Shown: positions 1 to 11,000 of the stretch, piece by piece
Layout: each line of letters starts with the position of its first letter
How positions within the stretch are numbered: position 1 is the stretch's first letter
Assembly: GCA_028023455.1 (NCBI GenBank)
Contig: JAQFVV010000283.1
Coordinates: 806,001 to 870,000, forward strand
Direction: 5' to 3'
DNA: 64,000 nt
Origin: Epiperipatus broadwayi
Lineage: Eukaryota; Onychophora; Udeonychophora; Euonychophora; Peripatidae
Notes under the pieces: model-generated
Seen by the model: the letters and a program-made list of their open reading frames with translations, nothing else
The model's database searches: none
What the model was told of the DNA's origin: nothing
Program-made: the position numbers and the translations under genes

Positions 1-656
1 TTTTTATGAATCACTTTAAGTAGTTTTTATTTACAGTAATTGATGATTGCATTCTCTATTTTTCTTTTTCACTGTTCTCCATGTATCTGTTCACAGAATT
101 TAATAATGCATTTTTTAAAATGTTGATTCATTTAGTTTGAAAGGTTTAACATTGTTTAATTTTAAAAATAAATGTTTGAACAGTAACATTTTTGATAATT
201 TTAATATATTACTGACATTTATAATAACTATGGGTTATTAGTTACAAAAGCATCTTCCGGTAGTTATGATTTAAAAATAAGAACAAGATAAAGTAGAATG
301 GGTGAATGAATATTTTAATTTCAAGATTAGTGTAATCTGGAATAAATGGATGAGTATCCAGTATTAAATATGAAACAAAAATAGATGAACAAAATATCCA
401 ATAATATAAAGATCTCATAATTGAAAAGATTGAATTTAAATACCAGGTACAAATATTAAAAGACAAAGTCAGTCATTTAGATTTTATTATGAGTGTCTTC
501 ATTCTGTATAATTCATTATATGTTATTAAGCATAAATTTTATTATTTTTGTAAAAAAGTTATGGGATCAAAATTTTGCATTCTATTTCTTTAAACTTAAG
601 CCAATAAACATCACATGACCACCACTTCTTATGCTTGTGTATAACTTGTTAAAACA
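1..656. other. AT-rich spacer, no gene seen
   Basis: The sequence is AT-rich and low in complexity. The only long frame (minus strand, 242-466) is rich in F, I and Y and resembles no known family. A short repeated tail motif lies near the right end and is listed separately. Confidence 0.6.
598..636 (-). repeat. LINE tail motif (minus copy)
   Basis: Read on the minus strand, this matches the end of the LINE relic at 1983-2030 and two other sites (10154-10190 and 25066-25105). The shared core is GATCATGTGATGTTTATTGG with small changes; here it reads GGTCATGTGATGTTTATTGG. It looks like a severely 5'-truncated insertion of the same retroelement. Confidence 0.5.
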
Positions 657-815
657 GGCAAAACTCACTATACATATTGCCACACACAGCAAGCTAGAGT
701 AATCACTGGATACCAGAAGGCTTGTGCATAAAATCCCCATCTAGTGCCTACTCATCCAATATCCCCAGACTAGTTTCTGGCTTGTGGCATTCATCAGTGA
801 GGAGCCTTAGATCTG
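657..815 (+). mobile_element. Degenerate F2 inverted-repeat element
   Basis: This is a diverged copy of the element seen complete at 37651-37868. It keeps the order of landmarks: a GCAAAACTC start, AGAGTAATCA, a CCAGAAGGCTTGTGCATAAA block, ACTCATCCAATATCCCC, CAGACTAGTTTCTGG and TCATCAGTGAGGAGCCT. The right terminal repeat is missing or unrecognisable. No protein is encoded. It is probably a MITE-like non-autonomous element. Confidence 0.6.
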
Positions 816-999
816 AGAGCACTGCACCTATATCTTAGGATCTTTAAACTTGCTGATTACAGAAATAATAATTAATGATGCAATCTTGAGATGTGTTAAA
901 TTCAATTATATGTGCACAATTTTGGGGATTAAACTGACATTTTCTAAAGCAATAAATTCAGTAACTAACTCTACATACATTATATCACCCAACATAAGC

Positions 1000-1208
1000 C
1001 ACAATTAATCAATAAATGCCAGAAGATGTGTGCATAAAATCCCTATTGACTGAGAACTCATCCAATATTCCCAGACTAGTTTCTAGCTTATGGCTTTCAT
1101 TAGTGAGACTCTATAAGCTACAAACTAGTCTGGGGATATTGGATGAGTATGCACAAAGCTTCTAGTATCGATTGATTACTTTTGGCTTGCACTAGGTGGC
1201 ACTACTAT
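1000..1208 (+). mobile_element. Second F2 inverted-repeat copy
   Basis: This copy of the same family ends on the right with a reversed version of the terminus (GATTGATTAC, then GGTGGCACTACTAT). The block CAGACTAGTTTCT followed by its reverse ACTAGTCTGGGGATATTGG makes the inner part palindromic. It abuts the LINE fragment that follows. Confidence 0.6.
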
Positions 1209-2040
1209 ATGAAATAAGAATAGCTAAAATAGTTTTTAATTGGATTACGAGTAAAGGACAGGCAACAAGATGGGTGAGAAAGGTAATGTGGTATGCAAAA
1301 GATTTGGATAAAGAAATTATATCAGTATACTTGTACAAAAGGTGGGATGATTGTGTTGGGAGGATTGTTGAGTGTTATAGTGGTAAGGACTGGGATAAAA
1401 GAATAGATGCATTAATAAAGAATAGGGAATTGGAGAGATGGAGAACTAGTATGGAGAGTAAAAAGAGTCTACATATATATAGAAGTAAACAGAACATTGG
1501 GTGTGAGTTAATTTATGATAATAGCAAGGTAAGTAGTTTATTGTTTAAGGCTCAACCAGGATCTTTAGCAACAAGAGAATATACATGTAAATGGAAAAAT
1601 ATGGGTGATTTAGTATGCAAACTGTGCAGGGAAGGCATAGAAAATATTAGACATTTATTAATTGAATGTAAATGATTGAAAGCAGAAAGGGTACAAATAA
1701 TGAAGTTATAGAAGAATAAATATGAACAAAGTGATTATACAGAAAGTGGGTTATTGGTTTTTATGCTGAGTTTAGGAAAAGATAAGGGGGATTTATATAT
1801 AAAGGCCATAGAGTTAACAAAAATTATGCGATGGAGCAGATTATGGGAAAACTTAGAATGGGGAATGGAAAAAGACGGTAAAGTGGCTAACATGTTTCTC
1901 TGGGCAATAGCTGTTGAGAGATTCTTGACTCTGTTTAAGGAAAAGTCACAGTTTATCACATTACTGTTTTAACAGTTTGTGTAAGCATAGGAAATAGTGA
2001 TCATGCGATGTTTGAGTGGTTTAATAAACAATAAATTTCT
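1196..2040 (+). pseudogene. Non-LTR retrotransposon C-terminus and 3' end
   Basis: A 159-codon frame (1196-1675) ends in a cysteine/histidine cluster, CKLCREGIENIRHLLIEC. This CxxC-H-C pattern is typical of the end of LINE reverse transcriptase proteins. A stop interrupts the frame at 1674, and a second frame (1754-1972) continues with a lysine- and tryptophan-containing tail. The apparent ATG start lies in the flanking F2 repeat, so it is not a natural start: the reverse transcriptase core is missing and this is a 5'-truncated copy. AATAAA at 2023 and the repeated tail motif at 1983-2023 mark the 3' end. The assignment rests on the zinc-knuckle-like cluster; the clade is uncertain. Confidence 0.6.
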
Positions 2041-2446
2041 AATATCAATATTATTGTTACAATGCTTTGTATTAGTCTTTGTGTTATTTTTAGTTAATAA
2101 TTAAAATTTTTTAAAGAATTTTGAATAATCTCTTATGCAAATTTTGTTAAGGTCACAGTTATAAATACATTACACTATTTGATGAACTCAACAATATATA
2201 TTCTTTTGATAACTAATGTTCAGAATGTGAATTGACTCACATGTATAATAAAAATGTTAGAGATAGTAAAACTATTGCTATTTTATATAATTTACTCTTT
2301 TGACCTTTTTTTGATAATTATAAATGATTACATATATTGTAACAATACAAATCGATTGCAAGTAGATTCGTTTGTCTTATAATGCTGCCTTGACACCAAA
2401 TTATTAAAGACAGCTTAATAAAATAATATCATAAATTCATTTATAA
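2041..2446. other. Spacer, nothing recognised
   Basis: AT-rich sequence without a supported gene or repeat. A weak resemblance to F1 (TGCCTTGACACC near 2386) is too short to call. Confidence 0.5.
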
Positions 2447-3862
2447 ATGTCAACCATCATCAATCCACTGCAGGATGAAATCTCTCAAGGTTCAATCCAT
2501 TTCCGATCTCTAGCTCTCCTCCATACCAACCCTGCACATTTCTTTATTTCATCCATCTATCTGATGATTTCTGTTTCTTGGAATTCAGTTTAAGATTTTA
2601 ACTGTCCATCTATTATCATTTCTTTTAGCAATATGTCCAGCCCAACTCCACTTCAGTCTCTTAATTTTTTTAACAATGTCAGTAACATCTATTTGTTCTC
2701 TTACCCATGTAATGCATTTTTGATCTTCTTGTTACTCCTAACCATGCATCTCTTCATATTTCTTTGGGTGGTCTGAAGTCTCTATATTGCTCTTTTGTTA
2801 AGTGTCCAAGTTTGAGATCCATAAGTAAGAACTGGTAAAATTCCTTTATTAAAATTCTTCCTTTTCTTACACATGGACATATTTTTTTTTTAATATTAAA
2901 TTATTTCTATCAAAAGCACTCAAACCAAGTTTAATTCTATGATTAATTTCATCCATTATGTTTCTATCTACATTAATAATTTGATCAAGGTTTTTGTAGT
3001 TGTTAATTTCTAACTCATCATTATCAAACTTTATTTTTATCTTTTGAGCAAATCCGTTGAATATTACTTACTTACTTTTATCTGATAACTCTTGCAACAT
3101 TTCCTGAAAGTCTGAAACATTATTTGCAAAAACATAATCTCCATTACTTTTATTCCTTTAGCTTCCCATTTTAATCCACAAAATACTTCTTGTATCATTG
3201 TTATAAAAAGTTTTGGAGATATGGAATCACCTTGTTTTACACCCTTTTCAATGTTAATCTTCCTAGTATGATTATGTAATCTAATTGTTGCTGTTGAATT
3301 TTTATAAATATTCTTCAGAATATGACAATATCCTGTGTCTATACATTGATAATTCAATGCTTTAATCACTGAAGAAATGCTTATAGAATCAAATGCCTTT
3401 TCATAATTTACAAATCCAAAGCAAAAGATCAACTCATATTCATTGGTTCTTTTTATAAATTCTCTCAATACTTGGATATGATCCAATGTACTAAAACCAC
3501 TTTTAAATCTAGCTTGAGTTTTTTTTGGTTTGTTGAAATCCAAAGTTCTCTGTAGACGATTTGTAATTATTTTGGTAAAAATTTTGTAGAGAACTGATAA
3601 ACCACTGATAGGTTTGTCATTTTTAATATCTTCTTTACCACCTGTTTTAAATATTAATACTGCATTCTTCCAATCATCTGATACACCTTTACCATTTAGA
3701 CATTTGTTATATAACTTTACCAAAAAATTTCTATTTCTTCACCTGCTTCTTTTAAGATATCGATTATAATTTTATCACTACATGGAGTTTTGCTGTCCTT
3801 CATAAATTTAATTGCATGCCTCACTTCATTTAAAATCTTGGGCAATTCATTGCTGTATGTGT
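2447..3862 (-). pseudogene. RTE-type LINE relic: reverse transcriptase to 3' end
   Basis: Minus-strand reverse transcriptase of a non-LTR retrotransposon, which would copy its own RNA into target DNA. The 219-codon frame 3064-3723 shows KPISGLSVLYKIFTKIITNRL (residues 37-57), the first catalytic box FVNYEKAFDSI (104-114) and GVKQGDSISPKLF (161-173). The second catalytic box is damaged: FADD is mostly lost and a neighbouring frame resumes with DYVFANN. An upstream frame (3717-3860) holds NEVRHAIKFMKDSKTPCSDK, the segment before the RT core, separated by a frameshift. Downstream (2447-3060) are the decayed C-terminus and 3' end, finishing in the CATCATCAA(T)CCACTGCAGGATGAA signature shared by four other copies in the window. 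The 5' part, including the endonuclease, is absent. RTE is the best clade guess. Confidence 0.8.
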
Positions 3863-3916
3863 GTATATATATATATATATTGCCAAAATCACACTTTTCT
3901 TTATTTTGCTGTAATA

Positions 3917-5084
3917 TCCTATAAATACAATTTATCCAAACCACTTCAAACACTTTTTAGCAAAACTCTTTATTTGTATATATACATACGCCTATGTTTT
4001 GACTGACCTGCAGTCTTCTTTAGAGCTATAATATAATGAACAAAATAAAATAAAATGCATAACTATATAATAACACTATAAAAAATATAAAGATATATAG
4101 AGGTAAATATATAAAGAGATAATTATTTATAAATGAGTTGTGGATGATAAAAAATGGTTAAGTTAAATAGGAGTATAAATGTAGGTATATTTATAGATAT
4201 TACATAATAAAAAAATAAATAAATAAACTTAGCATAATATTTACATATAAAACAGTATAATAAAAATTTATGAGAATTATATAATAATAATAAAAGTTAA
4301 AGTGTATAAAATAAATATATGAAAATAGTGTTGGAGAGTATATATATAAACATATAAAGCAATATAATATAAAGTGTATGAAAATAATAAATAATATATA
4401 AATAAAGAGTTGTAGAGGATTTGTATATTTGGCTTAAATAATATGTAATAGAGGGAGCTAGGATATAAGATGATTTTTTGAAAAAAAAAAACATTTTTTT
4501 AAGAGACTAAAATAAACAGGGTAAGTTCAAAGACTATAATGTTTATAGGTTTTAGATATTAAGAAATAATAATAAATATAAAATATTATTTTTAACAGAA
4601 AAATAAGTAAGGAAATAATAGATATTTTATGATTTAAAATTAAAAGAATATTAGTTAATAACCATAAAGTTTAGATTTCTGAAGGATAAAATAATTAGTA
4701 GATTGTTAATAATAAAAAATAGATGATATATATTTAGATTAATAGTTGTCCTTGAATATATATATAGTTAGGAATACACATGTATAATTTATATTTATTT
4801 TCTATTTAAGTTGTACATTTTATTGTATATTAATTGTTTTATTTGGGTTTGATTATTTATTTCAGTTTTATTAGTTTTTTTTAAATATATTTTTATGTTG
4901 TTTTTAGTTTTTTATTGTTTACATTTTTTATAATGTTATTATATAGTTATGTATTTTATTTTATTTTGTTCATTATATCATAGCTCTGAAGAAGACTGCA
5001 AGTCAATCGAAACGTAGGTGTATGTATATGTAAAATAAAGAGTTTTGCTAAAAAGTGTTTGAAGTGGTTTGGATAAATTGTATT
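3917..5084. mobile_element. 1.2 kb element with ~160 bp inverted ends
   Basis: The left arm (about 3917-4080) and right arm (about 4932-5084) are inverted copies with roughly 90% or better identity. Each arm, read outward, contains GAAGACTGCAAGTCAATCG (right; left slightly changed), then GAAACGTAGG, then AAAGAGTTTTGC and a terminal AGTGTTTGAAGTGGTTTGG. The 850 bp between them is almost pure A/T with no credible frame. It lies directly beside the truncated 5' edge of the RTE relic. The layout resembles two Penelope-like 3' ends pointing outward, but no protein survives to prove it. Confidence 0.65.
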
Positions 5085-5740
5085 TAAAAATAAAATTGGT
5101 TTATATATTTAATAAAAACATTAAATATATTTTGTATTATGTAAAGAGATGTATTATGTTAAATTAAAAATAATAAAATCATAACCTGGGTAACAAAAGG
5201 GAAGAAAGAACAATGCAAGCTAGTTTTTAAAAACCTATGGCTTTTCAAATGCGCCTTCTGAAAGACATTTGTCACAATAAGTCATATTTTCTTGTGGCGA
5301 ATGTAAATATTTTATTAAAATTTATGTACAATTAAATTTATTGTTCATGTATAAATCATGCAATGAATCAAATGATAGAAAGAGGAAGTTGAAAGAGACT
5401 TGATTTATTGCGAGGTCTAAAAATGTTATCAATCAGCATATTCTACTGAGCATCCCCTGGAATATTTACAGTTCAGTTCCAATTAGACATCTAGATTCTG
5501 GTATACTGTACTGAAAGCACTTGGCAAATTGTTAGTTGTAATTAATATTTTTTCAATTTTTGGCTGCTCTGTTTATCACGATTTATACATGAATAATTTT
5601 CATTATCTGACAGAGTTTTTGTATTATTTATTTACAATTAATTAAACTAGAGAAAGAATTTCTAAGTTTGGTCATAATTTTCTTTCTCTTTTCTTTGTTT
5701 TCTTTTTCATCACTATAAATAAAAATATTTTATAATTGTT
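5085..5740. other. Spacer, nothing recognised
   Basis: AT-rich unique-looking sequence with no supported frame or repeat. Confidence 0.5.
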
Positions 5741-5937
5741 TTCAAGCACGGGTGCGTGTGCGGCGCAACTGTTCCCAAAAGCTCTTAATATAAAATAGAT
5801 AACTAAAAATAATAAACCAGCTGAGCGCTTTCAAAGGATCTTGCCTTCATAATCATAGCTTGCTACTACATTTAATGATATGCAGATATGCTAATTCCAT
5901 TTCTTCGATAAAGCATAGCACACGCACCCGTGATTGA
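5741..5937. mobile_element. 197 bp MITE with GC-rich terminal inverted repeats
   Basis: A perfect 14 bp inverted repeat, CACGGGTGCGTGTG at 5747-5760 and its complement at 5919-5932, bounds a non-coding interior. Similarity extends outward to TTCAA on the left and TTGAA on the right. The termini are GC-rich in DNA that is otherwise over 70% A/T. Size and structure fit a non-autonomous DNA transposon. No second copy was noticed, and the target duplication is unclear. Confidence 0.6.
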
Positions 5938-7195
5938 ATACATATATTTCCCAAAAGTAAAAAATTATTTATAATTGTTTGTAAAATAACAATCTGTGAA
6001 AAATATATAGTTTGAAAAATCAAATCTGGTATTTGAATTTCAGATAAAAATTGTTTTATAAAACAATCCAGTTTCTCCAGCATAGTAAATATGTTTATCA
6101 AGATAAGAATAATAAATATTATTAAAGACTTTGGACAATGGTGTCCCTATTAGGAGGCAAAAATATAAATGGGTCTCAAAACAACATTAGCTTAGTCTTG
6201 AATCAGAGAAAACAACAGTGGAGACTGATTCCTGGAAGAAATAAGATCATTCTGATATAAAAGCAGAATGGTTGTTAACAAAAAAAATATGATGAACAAC
6301 TATAACCAGTCAAAGGATTAGTCTGATGCAGTAATGATTGTAACTTTATCTCTAATAGAAAAGGAAAGCCAATAGTTAAAATAGTTTACTGTTGTTAAAT
6401 ACTTCAAATATCCTTTACATTGCTGACTGTTTAAACAGTATTTTTCAATACTATATCTAATTCAGACTACCAGAAGAATATAATCCAAGGCAAATCAGTT
6501 GAAGACCTGGAGATATGTTGCTTTTCCAGATATGAATGTTGATTGTGTATAGGATACAAATTTTTCTACTTACATGGCATATGAACAGAAGAGAACTCTG
6601 AAGAGCATGCCATGTCTTTGTTGATAGTGGAATCCATTTCCATTGTCTACCATCATTGATGCCCAAGGAAGGTAATTAAAATAAAGACTGAATTTATAAT
6701 ATATAGATATATCAAAGATGCATGTAGCATATGATATCAAAAAAAAACATAGTAAAAAAACCCTTTTATTATATGGGTAAGATTTTTCTTTTATATTCAA
6801 ATATAAGACTTTAAAATTAATATTATTAAGGATTCATGTATATGCATAATTGCATTTAAATTTAATATTTATGACTTATTAATTTCAATATTTTGCATTT
6901 TTATTTACGTTTTTAAAGTAAATGGAATGGAAACAATTTCTTTATTTTATAATTACTGCAAATAAATTGTTGGTTGAACTCATTCTAAACATATATCATA
7001 TACCACTAAATCTAAAGAGTCATGTGATTTCCTGAGGAATAAGCTGGGATAGTGAAAGTGCATCAAAACGATGGTGATCAGAGGTAATAATTCATATCCA
7101 GAAGCATTTTTCTATAAAGGACTTCATGCCTAAAGCTAATTTAAATTGGATCTAAAGAAAAAAAAAGGATGAAAAATAATAATTGTGAATAATTA
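5938..7195. other. Spacer with one weak exon-like stretch
   Basis: Nothing firmly recognisable. On the minus strand near 6575-6666 an open stretch ends at a consensus-like donor (GTAAGT, plus-strand 6567-6574), but there is no homology support. Confidence 0.4.
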
Positions 7196-7199
7196 GGTT

Positions 7200-7735
7200 G
7201 AATTTTATCTTTAGAATTGAGTGAATAAGGATGAAAGAAGGGAATATGAAAGTAAAAAAAAATAGCATTTGTAAAGAAAGCATTTATTAAGAGAATTCAG
7301 AAAAATATTAAGTAAACGCTATGTGTGGTGTGTACTATTAGATGTTTGTAAAATGTGGACAATGAGCAACCACACTAGGAACAGATTGGAAGTCTTTGAA
7401 ATGTGCCATGGAGAAGGATGGAAGAAATTAGTTGGATGAGTAAAAATGATAAATGAAGAAGTTTTGGAAATAGTAAATGAATAAAGAAGATTGACAAAGG
7501 AAATTAGAGATAGAAAGAGAAACTGGGTTGAGCAATATTAAGAAGGAAGACTAGTTTCATGCAAGATGATTTGAGAAGCAATGGTGAATGGAAACAAGAA
7601 GAAAGGATGGAAAAGAACGACCTTGTTAAATGATATAAGAGATTGAAAGAGATGTATGAAATTGATTTGGATAATGAATAGAACTTACAGGAGAAATGGA
7701 TGGGCCTGTCCATAGGTTGAACCCTGTTGATGATG
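7200..7735 (+). pseudogene. LINE 3'-terminal fragment
   Basis: Translated on the plus strand with stops and shifts, this reads RKRNWVEQY, then EGRLVSCKMI, EAMVNGNKKKGWKRTTLLND and later RNGWACP. The order matches the extreme C-terminus of many LINE ORF2 proteins (basic NW-GH-like segment, EG..GK+.RGR, L.DI, final W). It ends in TGATGATGATT, a short repeat typical of LINE tails. The frame is broken by several stops, so it is non-functional. It differs from the RTE copies elsewhere in the window. Confidence 0.45.
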
Positions 7736-8277
7736 ATTGAGTTAAGCCTGAAATTTTAAAAAAAATTAAACATTTGAATCCAATCCGTTTGTAAAGTTAT
7801 ATAAATCTAATCCCTTTTCACTAACTGCATATTATTGAAACATTAGTTAATTTCTAATTGTAGAAATCTCTTTTTCACCAGAAAGAATCTGTGTACTAGA
7901 ACAGTATCACTTGAGTTTTTAACTTGTGCAATATCCTATAAACAAGCATCGTGTGTGGTCAGAAGCTATTTTTAGTAAGCTTGAGTAATAGTACATTTGA
8001 ATTCATATTCTCAGTCTAGTTTCTGGGCTATGGTTATTTATATATATAGAATGTGTGCGCACAAATAAACATAGGAATATTAAAAACTTGATAACTAAAT
8101 AAAATCCGAAAATGTTTTTTCAGATGGGAAGATAAAAATATCTATTACAGATAAGGAAAATATAAAAGTATGACGAACCAGAAATTAAATTATTATTGAT
8201 TGGTTATCCTTAAATCGGCGTGCTTTAAATAAAAATGCTTAAGATACTTGCGTATATATAAACGCATATGGCTGTAT
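7736..8277. other. Spacer with a small F2-like fragment
   Basis: Around 7995-8035 the sequence TCTCAGTCTAGTTTCTGGGC resembles the interior of the F2 element. The rest is featureless AT-rich DNA. Confidence 0.4.
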
Positions 8278-8388
8278 TGTTCAGGAATTCATAAGAAGTT
8301 GAGCGCCAGAATCGATCCTAGGATCTTCCGATCCCAAGTCGAACGCCAACTGCGTCAAATCGTACAAGGTTCATACGGCAGATGAATT
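8278..8388 (-). mobile_element. tRNA-like SINE (family B)
   Basis: On the minus strand, TGACGCAGTTGGCGTTCGAC resembles a tRNA A box, and AGGATCGATTCTGGCGC, about 35 bp further on, resembles a B box. Together they form a split RNA polymerase III promoter as in tRNA genes. The end TTATGAATTCCTGAAC recurs near 21776 and 33304. The anticodon region does not fold convincingly, so this is a SINE rather than a tRNA gene. Confidence 0.55.
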
Positions 8389-9953
8389 TTTAAAATATTT
8401 GTTATTCAGCAAGAACATAATTATGCTTCCATCAAAATTACTTTACTTTTATTAACGTAATTATAATAATTAGAATAAAACAAAAATAAGTAATTAGAAT
8501 GTAAATAAAATAAAAACAAACACGGTGTTTTTTTCTTAAAAAAACTTAATTTAAAAAATGATGAAAGATATAATTCATTTATTCCAAAAATAAATTAGTC
8601 ACACTCTTGCTATAAAACTATATATACCTGATTGTATATACAAACCAATGAACATTTAGATTAAGCAAGGGATTTCTAATTTATATTACGTTAATTAAAT
8701 TTTAAAGACACATATTGGTTTTTAAATTTTGAAACTTGAAAAAGTGTTCAGCATAATTAATAAGAACTTCACACTTGAGTTATAGAAATTTTGAAAATGA
8801 ATCTCATTTTATGCTTGTGAAAGGTATATTGTGATTCACGACCTTATATATAACTAGTGCATATATATATAGTGTCCCAGTAAAAAGATATCTGGTGACT
8901 GATTCTTTCTCCGGATGTCAGGACCGCCATTTTTAAATCAATGCATGTATTAAGCAGTGACATAGTTTAACTATTAACTGAAAACATTTTAAGGAATGAG
9001 TGTGTACATATCATGAGTTACAACATAAAATATTAGTGTGCTTCATACCTTACAATGGAACAATGTGCAAGCATTAAATTTTGGTTTAAATTGGGCAAAG
9101 TTTCTACTGTATATACAAAATATGAAAATACTTAAAACTACCTATTCAATATCTTAAAAACAAATTACACCTATTCGAAATTCCTAATAGTAAAAAATAA
9201 ATCAAAATTTACAACCAATGGTTTATTCCAGTGAAATAACAAAGAATTTTTGACTTACTTTTGACTAGTATGATAATTTTGAATATTAATCTGGTTATAT
9301 GTGTGTAATGTAAAAAATGTATACCAGTATTGTGTTGTATGGTTTAATGCAGGAGTTTAGGTTTTATGGATTGTAACTCCATTATCTCTTTTCTGGTGTT
9401 CAAGCTTTGTATAAACTTCTGAGTAACTGATCATTTGATTACATTTAAGCATGTAAAGAAAAGCATTCAACTTCCTCTTTATTTGTTGTTTATCACATGA
9501 CCTATCATATGACTTCAGCTTCCATATTGTTGTTATAGTAACATACTTTTTTACCTTAATGTCATCTACTGTAAAATTTAGTAACTAACAAATTATTCTA
9601 AAAGCTAAGGCAGAAATGAAGGATATATCATTAAATTTATATTCACTTGTTCTAAAAATTAACCAATCTTCTGCCTACTGCTGTAGAACTATATTTGTAA
9701 GATCATTACTCCTGAATAGTTCTCTTGATTATATTCTAAAGCTATATACTATAAGTCTGAATAATCAAAGCTTTTCAGATAACCTCCTATAATATTTATT
9801 TCCAGACCAGTTTCTGATTTTGCCTTCACCAATGAGGTTATGCATCTAACATCAACAAATCTCTTGTACTATTCAAACTAATACCATGAAAAGAGAAAAA
9901 AAAAATCTAATGTTTTTAGTTTAATCCTACTTAGTTCCCACAGTTATACTTAT
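8389..9953. other. Spacer, nothing firm
   Basis: 1.5 kb without a supported gene. A fragment near 9805-9845 (CCAGACCAGTTTCTG, then TTCACCAATGAGG) is a weak F2 remnant. Confidence 0.4.
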
Positions 9954-10023
9954 ATAAGGCTAAAACCTTAGTACATGCTCTTTGAGTGCTTAATTTTAGC
10001 AAGTACTAAGGTTTTAGCCTTAT
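9954..10023. repeat. Perfect 21 bp inverted repeat
   Basis: The arm at 9954-9974 (core AGGCTAAAACCTTAGTAC) and the arm at 10003-10023 are exact reverse complements separated by 28 bp. It directly precedes an F2 element copy and could be a small foldback insertion. Confidence 0.8.
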
Positions 10024-10030
10024 TAAACAA

Positions 10031-10160
10031 GACAAAACTCTCTCCATACAGTAGTGCCACCCTGTGCCAACCAGAGTAATCAATGGATGCCAGAAGTCTT
10101 TGTGCATAAAATCCCTATCTAGTGCCTACTCATCCAATATCCCCAGATTAGTTTCTGGTG
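10031..10160 (+). mobile_element. F2 element, left part
   Basis: This starts with the clean F2 terminus (ACTCTCTCCATACAGTAG, then TGCCACCCTGTGCCAA), runs through the CATAAAATCCCTATCTAGTG and ACTCATCCAATATCCCC blocks, and stops in AGTTTCTGG. There the LINE tail motif begins. The right terminus is missing, so this is a truncated or chimeric copy. Confidence 0.7.
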
Positions 10161-10190
10161 ATCATGTGATGTTTAGTGGTTTTAGCCTTA
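10154..10190 (+). repeat. LINE tail motif
   Basis: Shares the core GTGATCATGTGATGTTTA with 598-636, 1983-2023 and 25066-25105. It joins the truncated F2 copy without a gap. Confidence 0.5.
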
Positions 10191-10573
10191 TATTAGTATT
10201 ACGTCCTGATATCGCACTTAATAAAAATCAATATTTCCCACAGTTATGTAATCTGATCAGGTCTTTTGTATATAGTTTAGAGACATCAAATCTATGCTTA
10301 ATATAAGATCCACTGATTCTTTGACTATAAAAATAATCCTAAAAACAATAAGATTTTTTAATACATTTTATCATGTGTTTTCAAGAACAATTCTTGACAT
10401 TAATCTAGAGCTATCTATTATAAACTTGTGTAACCAATAATATGGTTAACCCATCTTGAAATGAGCCTCAAGGCCAGACTTTTTGGTGGGATCCATCCTT
10501 TCTGCTAATTTCAAGGGCAGTATGAAACTTTATAATATTTAAAATAAAATGTATTTAAATGATGGCACAAAAG

Positions 10574-10575
<2 letters not shown>

Positions 10576-10631
<56 letters not shown>
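10576..10631. repeat. (TA)n microsatellite
   Basis: About 28 uninterrupted TA units. A frame of alternating Tyr-Ile through it is an artefact. Confidence 0.95.
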
Positions 10632-10634
<3 letters not shown>

Positions 10635-10739
10635 CATATTAAAAGTGTATAATATCAATTATTTCAAAGTATATTTCCTTGTCTTTGTCAAAGCAAATTT
10701 TTCAATAATTTCAGTAAATAAACCTGCTTAGCTAAATCA

Positions 10740-10802
10740 ATGTACGTACATAATGCATATGTATGTATTTATGTATATATGTGCATACATACATACCTAT
10801 GT
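10740..10802. repeat. Mixed ATGT/ACAT microsatellite
   Basis: Imperfect GTAC, ATGT and CATA tetranucleotide units. Confidence 0.7.
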
Positions 10803-10814
10803 ATCATTTAAATC

Positions 10815-11000
10815 AATCAGCATTTAGATAATAACAATCAAACTCAATCTGTTGTCAAGGCAATGTCCTTTTAACAATAAAGATAGAATTCTACTTTTAT
10901 TTATAAACCAATATATTTATATAGACACTAACGATTGCAACTTGACCACAGACTGAAATTATTGATACAAAGAAGTGTGTATATATGTATGTAGTTGATC
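10815..11000 (-). repeat. F1 palindromic-family copy (minus)
   Basis: Minus-strand match to the family at 16062-16460 and 45430-46010. Landmarks are CTGTTGTCAAGGCAATGTC, GATTGCAACTTGACCACAGA and GAAATTATTGATACAAAGAA. It is non-coding. Confidence 0.6.

Noticed and set aside
4297-4494. Minus-strand frame rich in Y, I and F
   Set aside because: Low-complexity A/T DNA inside the inverted-end element.
10549-10731. 60-codon frame with a long Tyr-Ile run
   Set aside because: It is a translation of a (TA)n microsatellite.
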